Assembly: GCA_022828595.1 (NCBI GenBank)
Contig: JAKGHH010000008.1
Span: forward strand, 6,437,728 to 6,501,727
Source: Nelumbo lutea
Taxonomy: Eukaryota; Streptophyta; Magnoliopsida; Proteales; Nelumbonaceae
Length of the DNA stretch: 64,000 nucleotides
Direction of reading: 5' to 3'
The translations under genes and the position numbers were made by a program. Positions 11,808 through 23,245 of the stretch are shown piece by piece; positions within the stretch are counted from its first letter, which is position 1, and each line of letters starts with the position of its first letter. The notes below the pieces were generated by a model. That model searched no databases. It saw only the letters and a program-made list of their open reading frames with translations, and was not told the origin of the DNA.

Positions 11808-11815
11808 TATTTATA
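11808..11815 (-). promoter_or_regulatory. TATA box for the antisense gene
   Basis: On the minus strand the sequence is GCTATAAATAGTGGGGG, a close match to a plant TATA box. It would place transcription start near 11780, about 150 nt before the ATG. It lies outside the LTR, so the antisense gene appears to carry its own promoter. Confidence 0.55.
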
Positions 11816-11819
11816 GCTA

Positions 11820-12269
11820 CAGTAACCAAGAATCGACCGTGCAGACTGAAGACGATCCGACGGCCCACGTTCTTACCAACCGCGCAACCCTTAAAGTCGA
11901 GACGTGATTGGCGCACGTCTTTCCGAAAAAAGTGAAACGTCAGCACGTCTTTTTGAAACCGACGTTGCTTCGACACGCGTCTCTTCGAATCTGACGCGCC
12001 GCACGTCTCCCTGACAGTCGACAGCGTACGTATAGCAGTGGCGTGCCTTTTTGAAATGACCTGCTGTCACGTCCCAGCGGCGCGAGTTGGTTTGAAATTT
12101 AAAACGCACGGTCACAACCACCAGCGTTTTTGAGTAAGGCACGTTTCCAACCTTCTCGAAAACTGAAAAACCCTAGCAAAAGCGTCTCGTACAGTGAAGG
12201 TTTGAAGGACGGGACAAATCTACAACCACCTCGTGAAAACTCCCCGCACCATGGCAAGGCCCTCGGCGC
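11820..12269. other. Non-coding internal part of the Tat-type element
   Basis: Between the antisense promoter and the polypurine tract. It has recurrent ACGTCT/GACG(T/C) motifs (e.g. GCACGTCTTTC) at irregular spacing, which could be upstream control sites for the antisense gene. No coding region seen. Confidence 0.4.
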
Positions 12270-12286
12270 AAGGAGTGGGGGGCAAT
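12270..12286 (+). other. Polypurine tract
   Basis: AAGGAGTGGGGGGCAAT directly precedes the TG of the 3' LTR, as expected for the plus-strand primer of reverse transcription. Confidence 0.75.
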
Positions 12287-13307
12287 TGATGAAGGAAAAT
12301 TTGGCCCGACCTCTTTATTATGAGACACGTGGCAGAAACGACAGCTTGGCAAAAGGGGTCAAGCCTAGGCGGCAACAAGGGTACACTCCGCCGAACTAAC
12401 CCACCTTGTAACAGCTTGGGGTAGACTTCGCCCAACTGCGCCTTGTAACAGCTCGGGATAGACTTCGCCGAACTACCATCTTGTAACAGCTCGGGGTAGA
12501 CTTCGCCGAACTGCCACCTTGTAACAGCTTGGGGTAGACTTCGCCGAATTGACCGCCTTGTAACAGCTTGGGATAGACTTCGCCAAACTACCACCTTGTA
12601 ACAGCTCGGGGTAGACTTCGCCGAACTGCCACCTTGTAACAGCTCGGGGTAGACTTCGCCGAACTGCCACCTTGTAACAGCTCGGGGTAGACTTCGCCGA
12701 ACTGCCACCTTGTAACAGCTCGGGACACACTTCGCCGAACTGACCCACCTTGTTACAGTTCGGGATACCTCTGAGCTCAAGACCGCCTCGCTCAGCACTT
12801 CGCATCATCTTCTACGCACCAAAGCCAAACAAGTCGTACCATGCCTGGCACCAGGGAATTCCGTGCCCGAGGGTGCCACGCCTGACTGACTTGGGATATG
12901 ACGTTTTGGCAGCAGCACTCTAAACGGCCACCTGCCACCGCCACTGACGCCGCCATCTCCAGTTAGACGGTTAGGCAGTGACGGTTAGGTAGTGACGGTT
13001 CTGTCTCAGCAGAAGGGATGACAGCCGATTTGACAAGCGCCAGAGTAATCATACCTGATCTGACAAGGGCCTCGGGACGAGTACGCGAAGCGACTATAAG
13101 AGCCCCCTGCCCCCCGATAAGAGAGGTATGCAAAAACTTTGCGCTATCTGGTATTACCTTGCTTTTGAAAGATTCTAACTTGAGCTTCGGAGCCTCTACA
13201 CCGGGTTCCCCCTGAATCTTTCCCATCTCTTCCATTTCAGAATCCCTGCTACCTCGTTCGAAAGCAAGGCAGCGGACAGCTAAGACCAGCCGGATCGCGC
13301 TCCATCA
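12287..13307 (+). repeat. 3' LTR of the Tat-type element
   Basis: This 1021-bp repeat matches 2489-3533. It holds nine full 38-bp units plus a partial (12404-12770), a TATA box at 13095-13100 and the R/U5 block near 13180. Relative to the 5' LTR it lacks one 38-bp unit and has a 14-bp local duplication (GTGACGGTTAGGTA) near 12980. Confidence 0.93.
12404..12770. repeat. 38-bp tandem array in 3' LTR U3
   Basis: About nine full units and one partial of the same 38-bp repeat as 2605-3010. Several units have C-to-T changes (cagcttgg instead of cagctcgg), so the two arrays have drifted separately. Confidence 0.9.
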
Positions 13308-13312
13308 CTTCT
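13308..13312. repeat. Target-site duplication CTTCT (partner at 2484-2488)
   Basis: The five bases after the 3' LTR are identical to the five before the 5' LTR, the usual product of LTR retrotransposon integrase. This confirms that both ends of the element are intact. Confidence 0.9.
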
Positions 13313-14618
13313 ATCATCCAATTAGAGAATAAAAATGTGGTATGAGGGTTGGGCTGTACTTGATTTCCAAATATTCCAAAGCAATAAAGCCATGTAATCA
13401 AGAATTGAGAGATGATCTGGATCTAAATTAAAATCACCAAAATCATATGCATGCTGCATGCATTTAGTAGTTTAAGAATCTTAGGATTACTGTGATTTAA
13501 AAAGCTTTACAAGTTCATTCCAGTTCCAGAGATATCAATTATTTATTTTGCCTAGAGCTCAATTCAATCCAATAGGCTTTTTCCCAACTCCCCAAGGTTC
13601 CCAACAAAACGGGGTCTGTTACATAGAAATATAGAAACTTGTTTTTACACTCAGTCAAGCGTTATTTCTATTGTTGAATTGCAAACTGATGGGCCAAGAT
13701 GATCAAAACGAGTGTCTATCCGGAATCCGAGGTACGGGGAGTGAGCAACATCACTTGCATGGGACATGCAAGCAGCAAGTGACGTGGCCGGTGGCTTACG
13801 TTAGTTTTTATTCTGTTTGCATAAGAATAGGTCAATCAGTTAGGAAGGATAATGTTATTGCTGTTATTCTGTTTGCATAGAAATAGGTCAATCAGTTGGG
13901 AAGGATAAGTCCATTATTATTTGCTATTTTCTTGTCAGTTAGCCATGTCAGTCCTTTTGTTTAGGAAAGTTGTTGAGTCCTCTTTGTATTTAAACTCTCA
14001 CTTAACAAAGAGGGGACAGTTCATTCTCACCTCAAGTAGAATATCTTAAGTAGCTTTGACGGGGACCTATCACAAACCATCTCAAACCACTTTATATATG
14101 CTACCTTTTTTTGTGTGTGTGTGGTAAAGAGTCATTGGAGGCCTAAGGTCCCTTCAGCCTTCAACCTGAAGCAGAAAAGTACTACGATCGATGCCCTTCG
14201 AAGCCTACCCTTAGCTCTTTAAGGCCCCCCAGGCTTAGCTTGCAATGCTTAGTGTTTTCTTGTTCAAAACTGAAGCCTAGGTTTGGGTTCTCTAAATTAG
14301 ATGACGTGGGATTCTTGCAATTTGGATTCTAACTAATATATAGCATGTGTCGTGTGTTTAGGTGATTTGCTGCAATGAATCGGTGATTAGTCAGAGTCAG
14401 AGAATCCTTTGGACTGGCTAGTGAAGAGTGATTCTCTTCCATTTTCCATAGTCAAGGACTCACCTTCAGCCCTACGTATCGTAGCTATTGATGGGGCATC
14501 GAGTAATTAGGATTTCATCCTAGTTTCAGAGCAAAAATTTGCGCTTTGTGGCACTACATAGACCTCCAATGGTCAAGAGAAGTTGTAATTCTCTTTTTAA
14601 TAGGGGCATTACTTATTA
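13313..14618. other. Intergenic DNA with a 56-bp tandem duplication; possible old LTR
   Basis: A segment starting TTATTCTGTTTGCATA is repeated at 13808 and 13864 (period 56). It lies in a stretch of about 13670-14070 that begins TGTTGAATT and has a TATTTAAA near 13987, which suggests an old copia-type solo LTR, but no target duplication was found. Nothing else is recognisable. Confidence 0.3.
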
Positions 14619-14740
14619 AGGCTTAGTTTGGAAGGAGTACAAATGCAAATATGTAGAGAACAAAACCTTATATTTTGTATTATTAGGTATGTATTTGCAC
14701 CGTAAATAGTTGCATTTGTACTCTTTCCAAACTGAGCCTA
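14619..14740. mobile_element. Short MITE
   Basis: Ends are inverted copies: AGGCTTAGTTTGGAAGGAG on the left and, from the other strand, AGGCTCAGTTTGGAAAGAG on the right, both continuing into TACAAATGCAA. About 120 bp, non-coding. Same family as 41102-41487. Confidence 0.65.
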
Positions 14741-14741
14741 A

Positions 14742-15014
14742 GGTTGTGTTTGATTGCAATGCATATAAATTTGCACTGCTGTAAAACTATTGTAGTGCAA
14801 ATTATTTGAGTGTAAATTCTGACATATTTTTGTTTTAAAATTTAGCTTATTTTTTTGATTGCAGTACGAATGAAATAAATTAAGACATGAAATGGAATAA
14901 AGTAAAACCCAAAACAAAATCAAATGAAAATTTGCTTTTCTTTTTTTTTTTCCAGTTGCACTCCCATGCATTTGTACTATTGCAAATAAATTTGCACTGC
15001 AAACAAACACAGCC
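14742..15014. mobile_element. MITE adjacent to the previous one
   Basis: The left end GGTTGTGTTTGATTGCAATG and right end, read in reverse, GGCTGTGTTTGTTTGCAGTG form long imperfect inverted repeats that continue into AAATTTGCACTGC-like motifs. About 273 bp, with a T-rich centre. It sits immediately beside the 14619-14740 element. Confidence 0.6.
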
Positions 15015-16296
15015 AAGAGATATTTTTCCATCATCTACTTATTCTTTGCATGCTTTTGTGGGCCTTGTTGGTGATAGGACCACCTGATGGTGGGTCTCTT
15101 GATCACAAGTCAGGCTCATTTTGGTGATAGGACCTTTAGAGTCTCAAACACTATCTTAAAGACAATACAAGATTTTCAATTTCAAAACTAGTGGAGACTA
15201 GTGCGATGCATGTGAAAATATGAAAGATTGAATAATTGTATTTACTATTAATTAATTGATAAATTAATAATTAAAATTTGTTGTTAATTAACTAAAAGTA
15301 TTCACATTAATATTTAACATTTTAATAATTATAATTTTCATTTAATATTGATTTACAAAAAATAATTCTTATTAATTTAACATGAATAATTTTTTTAATA
15401 AATTTAATTTTATTATTAATTTGTAGTACTTTTAATAACTGTTCTTATTTTCATTATTTTTAAATGAAATTTTGATTGACTTTAAATAAATAAAAATAAT
15501 TACCAAAGCTAACGTTTTTATTAATTTCATTAATAATTAAAAATTATATAGGAATGACAACGGGGTGAGGCACCCCATCCCTGTCTCGTCCCCTTAGTTA
15601 AGACACTCTACGCCATCCCAGCCCCATCCCCAGTGTCAAGCAGGTTCAAGGGAATGCACCCACTCCCTGTTAGGGACGGGGAACCCTTGAATTTCCTTGT
15701 CTTGCCCTCAATATTGGGCGAGTTCAGGGCAAGGCACCATGAACCAGTCGAAACCCTGATACACCCTATGTTGGGGCTGGTTTAAGGTCCGTCCACCCCT
15801 TGAATTGGCTGAAATCTTGATACACCCTCTGTAGGGGCGTACTGGGAAGCTCCCTATACAATTTGTATCGATTGATACGGCTTGATATGTGTTGATACTT
15901 TGAACATTGATTTAAATAACATTTAGATTGAATAATCCATAAAATCATAATTTATATTGTTTGTACTTAATTTTGTGTTGAATTTTGTAAAAATATATAA
16001 TTATTAATAATATGAATATTATTAAATCGATTATAGTTATTTTTTGTCTTTTTAATAAACATTTTAAAGTTATTATATAATTTTGTTAAAATATTTAAAT
16101 AATTCTTAAAATTTTTAATTCAAATTTTCTTTAAATAGATGTAGATCAAAAGTGGGGGTGAAGATAAATAAGAATTAGAGATAATTTAGGAGAGAAACTC
16201 TTCTAAATTAGATATAACTTAGGAGAAAGTTGGGGATAGTGGGGGAGGTTGTTTAGGAGAAACTTTAGGATATTAGACTATTTAGGTTATTGGAAG

Positions 16297-16372
<76 letters not shown>

Positions 16373-16543
16373 AAGAAGTTTTTTTGGGGAAAGTAGAGTT
16401 TCTAATTGGTAGATTTGGAAGTGACATGGATTAAAAAATTTAAAAATTTAAATAGAGGGAATTGAATGAGGTGAACAGTAATAGTCCAATTTACAATTTA
16501 AACCTTACAATTAAATAGAGACTAAATTAAAAAATGAGTATTT
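15015..16543. other. AT-rich intergenic DNA with a diverged GC-richer repeat and a microsatellite
   Basis: 15180-15550 is very AT-rich with nothing recognisable. About 15550-15860 is a GC-richer block starting TAGGAATGACAACGGGG, resembling the left end of the element at 30077 but without a clear right end. About 15930-16290 is an AT-rich repeat also found near 32040-32440 (shared TAAGAATTAGAGATAATTTA and GGAGAGAAACTC motifs). Confidence 0.4.
16299..16368. repeat. (GT)n(GA)n compound microsatellite
   Basis: About 14 GT units run directly into about 20 GA units. Confidence 0.95.
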
Positions 16544-17127
16544 TAGTCAATATTTTAAAAATTAGACCAAACTAAAACTGTTTTGGCCTAAAAATTGGTC
16601 AAGTCACAGGTTCTGCTTTGGCCTTGAACCGCTATTTTACAAAAGAAAATGTTGAAATGGTCAGAGAACTGCTGATCTGGACAATATAACCATTAAAATG
16701 TTTGATTCGGTTAATAGTGCTCGGGTTACTTTCAAACTAATTCTAAAATTTTTATTTATTTTAAAAATAGAGATTAGAAAAAATGATAAAAAACTTTCAT
16801 ATCTCAAAACATATTTGATTATTCCCAATGACCAAAATTAGTTAGGATTTTTAGTTATTCCACTTTGAATTTGAGTTTTCTCATTTCTATGATTCTTTTT
16901 AAGTTGTAATAATAAAAAAATTGCAACTCCAATGAAGAAAATGAAAATTTGATGCAAGAACTGAAAGATAAAAAACCAATCTTATATTAAAATCCAAGAT
17001 ACACCAATTAGTCAAATGATTGGGGATGAGAAATGTAAGAAGTGGGCAAGCAATGATTGAACCGTTGACTCGGAAATCGAAAGCCAAAGCGGTTTCGTTT
17101 TCGGGTTGGTTTTTAAAACATTGACTT
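16544..17127. mobile_element. MITE-like element, 584 bp
   Basis: The left end TAGTCAATATTTTAAAAATT and the right end read in reverse (AGTCAATGTTTTAAAAACC) are inverted repeats. The body contains diverged motifs such as TTGGTCAAGTCACAGG and no coding region. Its ends resemble those of 1726-2014. Confidence 0.45.
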
Positions 17128-20100
17128 TAATCAAAAGAAAGTTCTACAATCTTATTGATATTTTTAATAGTAGTGTAAATATAGAATTATAGATGTGTTC
17201 AATTTTTTTTTATATTTTTGTGTAAAAATAATTCTGATATGTCACACTTACTTTTTCTTAATATGATAATTAATTAATATTATACATGTGCCTTAATTTT
17301 TTTTTGCAACATTTATGTTTTTTCATTTTGTATTTTTATATTTTATTAATTTTTATTATTTGTTTATGACATTAAATGTTAATACATTTGACCCAAAAGT
17401 TGAATTATTGATCTTTTCCAAATAGTAATATAATTTCATTTTTGGTCAGTTCTAAAGTATGTATTTTATTTTTATTATCAGTAAAATTAATTCTTTTATT
17501 ACAATCCTTTTTTAAATTTGATTAATAAAAGTATCATAAAGTTTAATTTTTCTATATTTTTGTAAATTTTTTATATTTATTTATATTTTAAAAATTTTAT
17601 TACCTATCTATGATTTCATAGGTTGGTTTATCAAATTGACTCAAATGGTTGAATTTCATAGACATCACTTGAATAATGAATGTTTTTTAATTTTTAGCTA
17701 ATTTTAAAACTTGAGTTTATATTGTTAAAAGTATTGACATAGATCTAATTAGTACCATTTATAGGTGAACAATAACTTAAATATGGGATTTAATAAGAGA
17801 AAATTAGAGTTAATACCTTCAAGTATAAGACTTAATGAGAGGGGATTAAATAATGTGAAAAGTAATAATTGAAGTTGCATTTTCAACAATTACAATTATA
17901 GATGGATTAAATACACAAATATGGCTATTACAGTAGCCATTAAAACTGACATTAAAGCTATAATAAAATGACATTTATATCATTTCTCAAACAAAGAAAT
18001 AGAGGATAATTTTAGTCTAAAAAAAGTTACACACTATATTCACACACACAAACACACACAAATTGTTATTTCTATGATATGGTAAGGGCCCTAAATAGCT
18101 GTCAAACTGAATTTTTCCTCCTTGATCAAAGGATGGTTTGGAGGATACATGTTACCCTTATAGACTACCACGTAGGCTGTTGTTAGAATGATTCTGGGCC
18201 GTCTATACACCATCTGTTTGGTTGATAGATGTAATTGAAATCAGAATAAGAAACAGAAATTTATAAAAAATTATTGACATGTTTCTAATTATATTACAAA
18301 TTCACCATATGAAATAATAAATAAAGTATCGTAAATGAGAATTTTTGCTATTAATTAATAATAGAAATGGCTAAAACTACAAAAAAATAAAAAGAGGGAG
18401 AGAGAATGAATATCTAACCCATAACCTTTCGATCACCAAGTTTTAGATTTGAGTGTAAAATGTGATCTTGCTATATATTAAAAAAGTGACTTAAACTAAA
18501 CACTTATAACGTTCAAGAATACAAATATATACTACACAAATATTACACACTAAATATTCATATTTATACTCTTACCAAAGTGATAAATATATATTTCCCC
18601 AAATCCTACCAGACAAATGGAACAAGAAAGAAGATCTCATACTGCAACTTCATGGAGTCTTTCCTGGTTTCAGCAGCGCTCCTTCTCCTCACCTCACCCA
18701 TGCATGATGCAATGATGCATTGGTGCACCCACCCAGTAGTCACCCTCCCTACCACGAGACGAGGATCCAGCTTTGCCTTTGCTAGCTCCACCGCCTCCCC
18801 TCCCGTACGATCGTGCTTGTACCACAGGCCTACCCCCTCCTGCCACTAATATACAATTACTTTCATTAATCAAAAGTAATTAAAAGTCTAAGTACGTGCT
18901 TATGTTAGGGAACAAGAACAGGGTCTGTCGGTCTCTGCCACAAAAGCAATTGTTGCTGTACTCCACAACTCCAACTAAGAATCTCTAATTGCTCATTAGA
19001 AAGCAGATTAGATTAGATTGCACCAAACAAATCGCTACTCACTAGCATTTTCTCCATTCGCCACATCTACGGAACCTACTGAGAATTTTCAAAGACTCAA
19101 GCCATCTTTAGAATATTGAGTCGGTATGTTTTTGCTTGAGTTTTGTTGGATTTGTCGACCAACATCCCCCCATCTCCCCAACAGTTGAATCTTAAAAAAA
19201 TGGATGCTGTTTCATGTGTTCCAATGAAAGCTTGCTGTGGATGATAATAAAACCAAGCTTTCTGTGTTGGCATGGAGCTGGAGATTTACTATTTATTAAA
19301 TAACTTAACAAACACAAAGAATAATACAGAAGGAAACAAGTTCCAGAAGATGTAAACAGAGAGAGAGAGAGAGAGAGAGATCAGAGGACAGAGATATAGG
19401 GAGATGAGACAAGAGCACAGAAATAGATAAATTAACAAGTTGGAGTGCAGAACAGTGAGCAAAGATGATTTCTTAAAGAAAAGCCTATCTGGACTTCTAT
19501 GGACCACAGATTAGATGTTGGAGCGTTCAATCAATCTTATGAAGATGGGAATTGCATGTGGGACAAAGTTCTCTATGCTTGACGCAAACTGGAGCTTCAG
19601 AGACAAAAAGCGATTCTTGACGCGTTTGACAGGTTTGTGAACACCAACTCGCCGAGGCTGAAGCGGCTCTCTTAGAGAGACAATGTTATTAAAAAATTTG
19701 CAACTGGGGAGTAAGAAATTAGAATCAAAATTGAAATGGGTGATCAAAGATGTTGTATAATTAAGTCTTATCATGTCAAAATGTTAAATTATATATAAAC
19801 GGGGCAAAACTTATGTGGTCATTGTTGGATCACATTTCAGGGCGTCCAACCAACAAAAGCAGTATCATCATCAATAGTATTGTTTTGTGCCTACAGAAAA
19901 CAAGGACAAGAATGTAAGCTTGAGCTAGCACAAAATGTTCATTCTTTATGTGTTTTCTGCAGGCATGCATTCTACTACATACAGAATTCCTATAATATAT
20001 ATAAAAGAAAAAGAATTTAAAAACAAATGCGAGTAGAGCAAAAGAAAATTGAAGTTTACTGCAAAAAAAAAAAAGAAAAAGAAAAAACTGAGAAAAATAT

Positions 20101-20345
20101 CCTGAAATGGCCTTAGTGAGCTAATCTTATATCAACAATAACGTGGACATCTATTGATCACATTTTTATGGTATTTTAACAATCCAAGTTGTAGTACATT
20201 ATTGCCAAAAAAATGGTATCTAAATTTGTAGCAATGACATCAATAACAAGAGCAGTAGTAATAAACTAATAACAACAAATAAAAAGCAGGATGAAGGAGC
20301 TAAAAGGGTTATGTATAGAACAAAAAGACAGGGATCAAAATAGTA
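17128..20345. other. AT-rich intergenic DNA
   Basis: No gene seen. The 89-codon frame at 18580-18849 has no recognisable motif and a poor composition for a gene. A (GA)n microsatellite lies at about 19359-19381. Confidence 0.5.
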
Positions 20346-20922
20346 AAGCCCCATTTGGTTCAAGGAATATGGGTCTAGAATTGAAATTAGAATGGGCTAT
20401 TCTGATTTCAACTGTTTGGTTGGGCTAAATTGGAATCCCATTTCTATTCTTGGTGGAATGACATTCTCTCATTTGAGGGAATAGTCCTTTAAGAATTAAG
20501 GGTCCATTTGATTTATAGTCAGAATTGGAATCAAAATCTTTTGGAATTGGAATTGGAATGGTCCATTCCCATAATTTGTTTGATTCGAACAAGAATAAAA
20601 ATGGGAATTAAAATCAGCAGGAGTGAGATTTCATTCCCAAGGGAGGGGCATAGAATGGCCATTCCCTCAAATGGGGAAATGTCATTCCAGTAGAAATGAG
20701 AATAGGATTCCGATTCCGCCCAACCAAACAGTTGGAATCGGAATAGCCCATTCCGATTCCGATTCCAAACCCCTATTCCCACGAACCAAACGGGCCTAAA
20801 TCCCATTTCAATTTTTATTTTCATTCCTATGAACCAAATAAATTATGAGAATAAATTATTCTGATTCCGATTCTAAAGGATTTTCATTCCGATAGGGATT
20901 ATAAACTAAATGGATTCTAAGC
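20346..20922. mobile_element. Cluster of two interlocked MITEs
   Basis: One pair of inverted ends is GCCCCATTTGGTTCAAGGAA (20346) and its reverse match ending near 20798 (CGAACCAAACGGGCC). A second pair is AAGGGTCCATTTGATTTATA (20498) and its reverse match ending near 20922 (TAAACTAAATGGATTCT). The two overlap rather than nest cleanly. The interior is full of GGAATGG/CCATTCC motifs. The element at 62364-62628 belongs to the same family. Confidence 0.6.
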
Positions 20923-23245
20923 TTTTTAATAAGAATTAGGATTAGCTGAATGTCATACAGTGAGAAATTAAATGATTATAGGTCTGATTATGTATTTTAT
21001 TTTAACGTGGAAAATTATCATTGACTCCACAGTCAGCTGAATAGCTATTGCATTCATCCCTTGTAGCTGTGTATTAAAATTATCTCCCCATGCACAGCTG
21101 CTTGCAAGAGACCGTAAGTAAGGTTGTGTGAATACGAAATCCGAATTCAGTAAATAGATGGGTGCCGACGATTAATCAACCCTCTTTTTATTTTTTATTT
21201 TTTTATTGGAGTCGACATTTTTCAAACTTTTATTCAATGAAAATTACAGATGCCTAAACCTAAAACCATAAAAAAAAAAAAGAAAAAGTAAATGCTACTG
21301 AAATTGGATTTTTTGAACTTGAAGTAGTTGGCACTTGGCAGCTGTGAAATAAAGAATGTCAAAATTCCACTTGTAACTACAGCGATTCTTACGAAACCGC
21401 GCTGTGATTCATGAAAGTGGTTGAGTTTGAATGTGTTACCACCGTGTTAGGACATAAGGCGTGTAGGTCTAAGCTTCCACTCAACCAGTTGACTTTGACT
21501 GCCAATGAATGGGATCATTTATTAATTAGCTATTAATAGTCTGAACTACATGTACACAAGCAACAAGAGCTTACCCGGAAACCAGAAAGCCCTCCGGAGT
21601 CCTATTCATTGTTGACCTGGCTGGCTGGACGGTTGGACCCATTACTCAGTCATAAATCCCAGTCCAGGTCAACCTCTGATCCACTATTCTACAAAACCCC
21701 ATTCACTCAAATCTCAATCAACATCCCATCAACCCAAGTGGTTCAACCGACGATCTACCCGACTTGTTCAGCCGGTTATTGGTTTTCTGTATTTGTTCCA
21801 TTTTTTTGTAACTTATATATGGATGATGTCATAGATTGACATGTTGACCTTGATGGTTGACCGCTGACATGTTGACCTCTGTAAGGTGCTGCTCATTAAT
21901 ATTACTGTAGGGTAAAGCCCACCTTGTCTTTGGCAATAAAAACTCTTCAACACCAACCCAGAAGGCCAGAAGGCAATAGCAGCTAGGGTTGAATTGGGAC
22001 GTTCTCTACAGTGAATTATGTTGCTGTTGCGTGTGAAATGATTAGTGAATTGAGACGTTTTTCTTTCATGCCCTGGTTTTAGTACTCCTCCCTCCTAAGA
22101 GTTTCATTTAAACAAAGGTCTGACCACTGTGTTTTTTAGTAGTTTAACAAGAAAGGAATGACGGTGAACTCTCAAGTCAACTTTGGACTTCAGAAGCATT
22201 TGTTAGTGGAGGATTTTATTAGCTAAAGTTTGGACTTTGGATGCTTCTCCAAGAAACTCAAAACTGCAAAACCTTATTCTTTGCACCATGACCGTTGGTT
22301 TTTCTTCTGGGCCCAAATAAGGCCCATACCCCTTCTATGTATTGTCAATTGCCCCCCCCCCCCCCCACATAACAGTCTAACACTGTTATACTAATACCAA
22401 TTGGTGGTTACAGGAGAAGCCTGTAACCGTGGTCATAGCAGATTATTTTTGAACTTGGTGATTGGCATTTCCTCCGACATATGCCATATATTCACATCAA
22501 GATATGGATCTAAAGGCTAAAAGCATGCATGAGATCGTCGTTACCCACTTACCCCTTTTCACTTAGATTAATTGTTAAAAGCTTGATAATAAATCATGCC
22601 GGGTCAAGTTGCACTGACATCATAATCAATTGTTTTGTCAAAGACTTTACCCAGAAAAAAATATTTATTGACATTAATTCTTTTCAATGATTAATTGTAT
22701 TGAGTCTCTAAAAGCCCACATCTCTCGTACAAAACAAATATCAAAGCTCGATTCAGCTCTCTCTGTAGAATAAAGAAACCCAGAAAAAAAAAAAGAAGAA
22801 TGTCAAAGCTCAAAAGAAAGAACATTCTGTGGACCCTCTCGTTACTTTTCTGTTTTCTGTCATCCTTTAATGCAATAAAGAGAGATGTTGGAACTGGAAA
22901 TGGATCCTTTATTACGACTCGGGCGAGTTAATTACATCTCGACTACGAATCCCATGGTCAATTCTTTTTGCTTTTGCTTCCAACTCTTAAACTTTCATCA
23001 ATTCAACGCTTGCTTGATTTGGAATAACGGCTGTGTCAAATGCATAAACTAAACAAAAAAAAGGAATTTCTAGGAACCTCGCTGAGCCCAAATGCAGGAC
23101 AGCGATTATATTATTATAATATATTTCAACTAATTCTCAGTCTACAACAGTTCATCATTTGGATCTCTTCATCCCGGAAATTAAACACTACAGTCTACAG
23201 AAGGAAATGAAAATAGAGAGGAAGAAACAAAAGAAAAAAAAAATA
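20923..23245. other. Intergenic DNA and probable 3' region of the ACC synthase gene
   Basis: Several TTGACC/TTGACT motifs (W-box core, WRKY sites) occur at 21485-21880, four of them within about 50 bp near 21835-21880. A run of about 17 C lies near 22351-22367. The last 100-150 bp before 23246 are probably the ACC synthase 3' UTR. No other gene seen. Confidence 0.4.

Larger units (their letters stand above)
2489..13307 (+). mobile_element. Complete Ty3/gypsy LTR retrotransposon, Tat-type lineage
   Basis: The element is 10.8 kb. LTRs start TGATG and end CATCA, and CTTCT flanks it on both sides (2484-2488 and 13308-13312), a 5-bp target duplication. In order it has: 5' LTR, primer-binding site, gag-pol (protease, reverse transcriptase, RNase H, a second RNase H, integrase), an antisense gene, polypurine tract and 3' LTR. 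The second RNase H domain and the antisense ORF between pol and the 3' LTR are known hallmarks of the plant Tat group. Outside the tandem array I count by eye roughly 20 substitutions in about 650 aligned LTR bases, so the insertion is not very recent. Gag-pol has two in-frame stops and one frameshift, so this copy is probably not autonomous. Confidence 0.93.

Noticed and set aside
18580..18849. 89-codon frame with a possible signal-like segment
   Set aside because: No motif, no conserved features and no promoter; likely chance in intergenic DNA.
22351..22367. Run of about 17 C as a regulatory signal
   Set aside because: A homopolymer of this kind is most simply a low-complexity tract or sequencing artefact; nothing links it to a gene.
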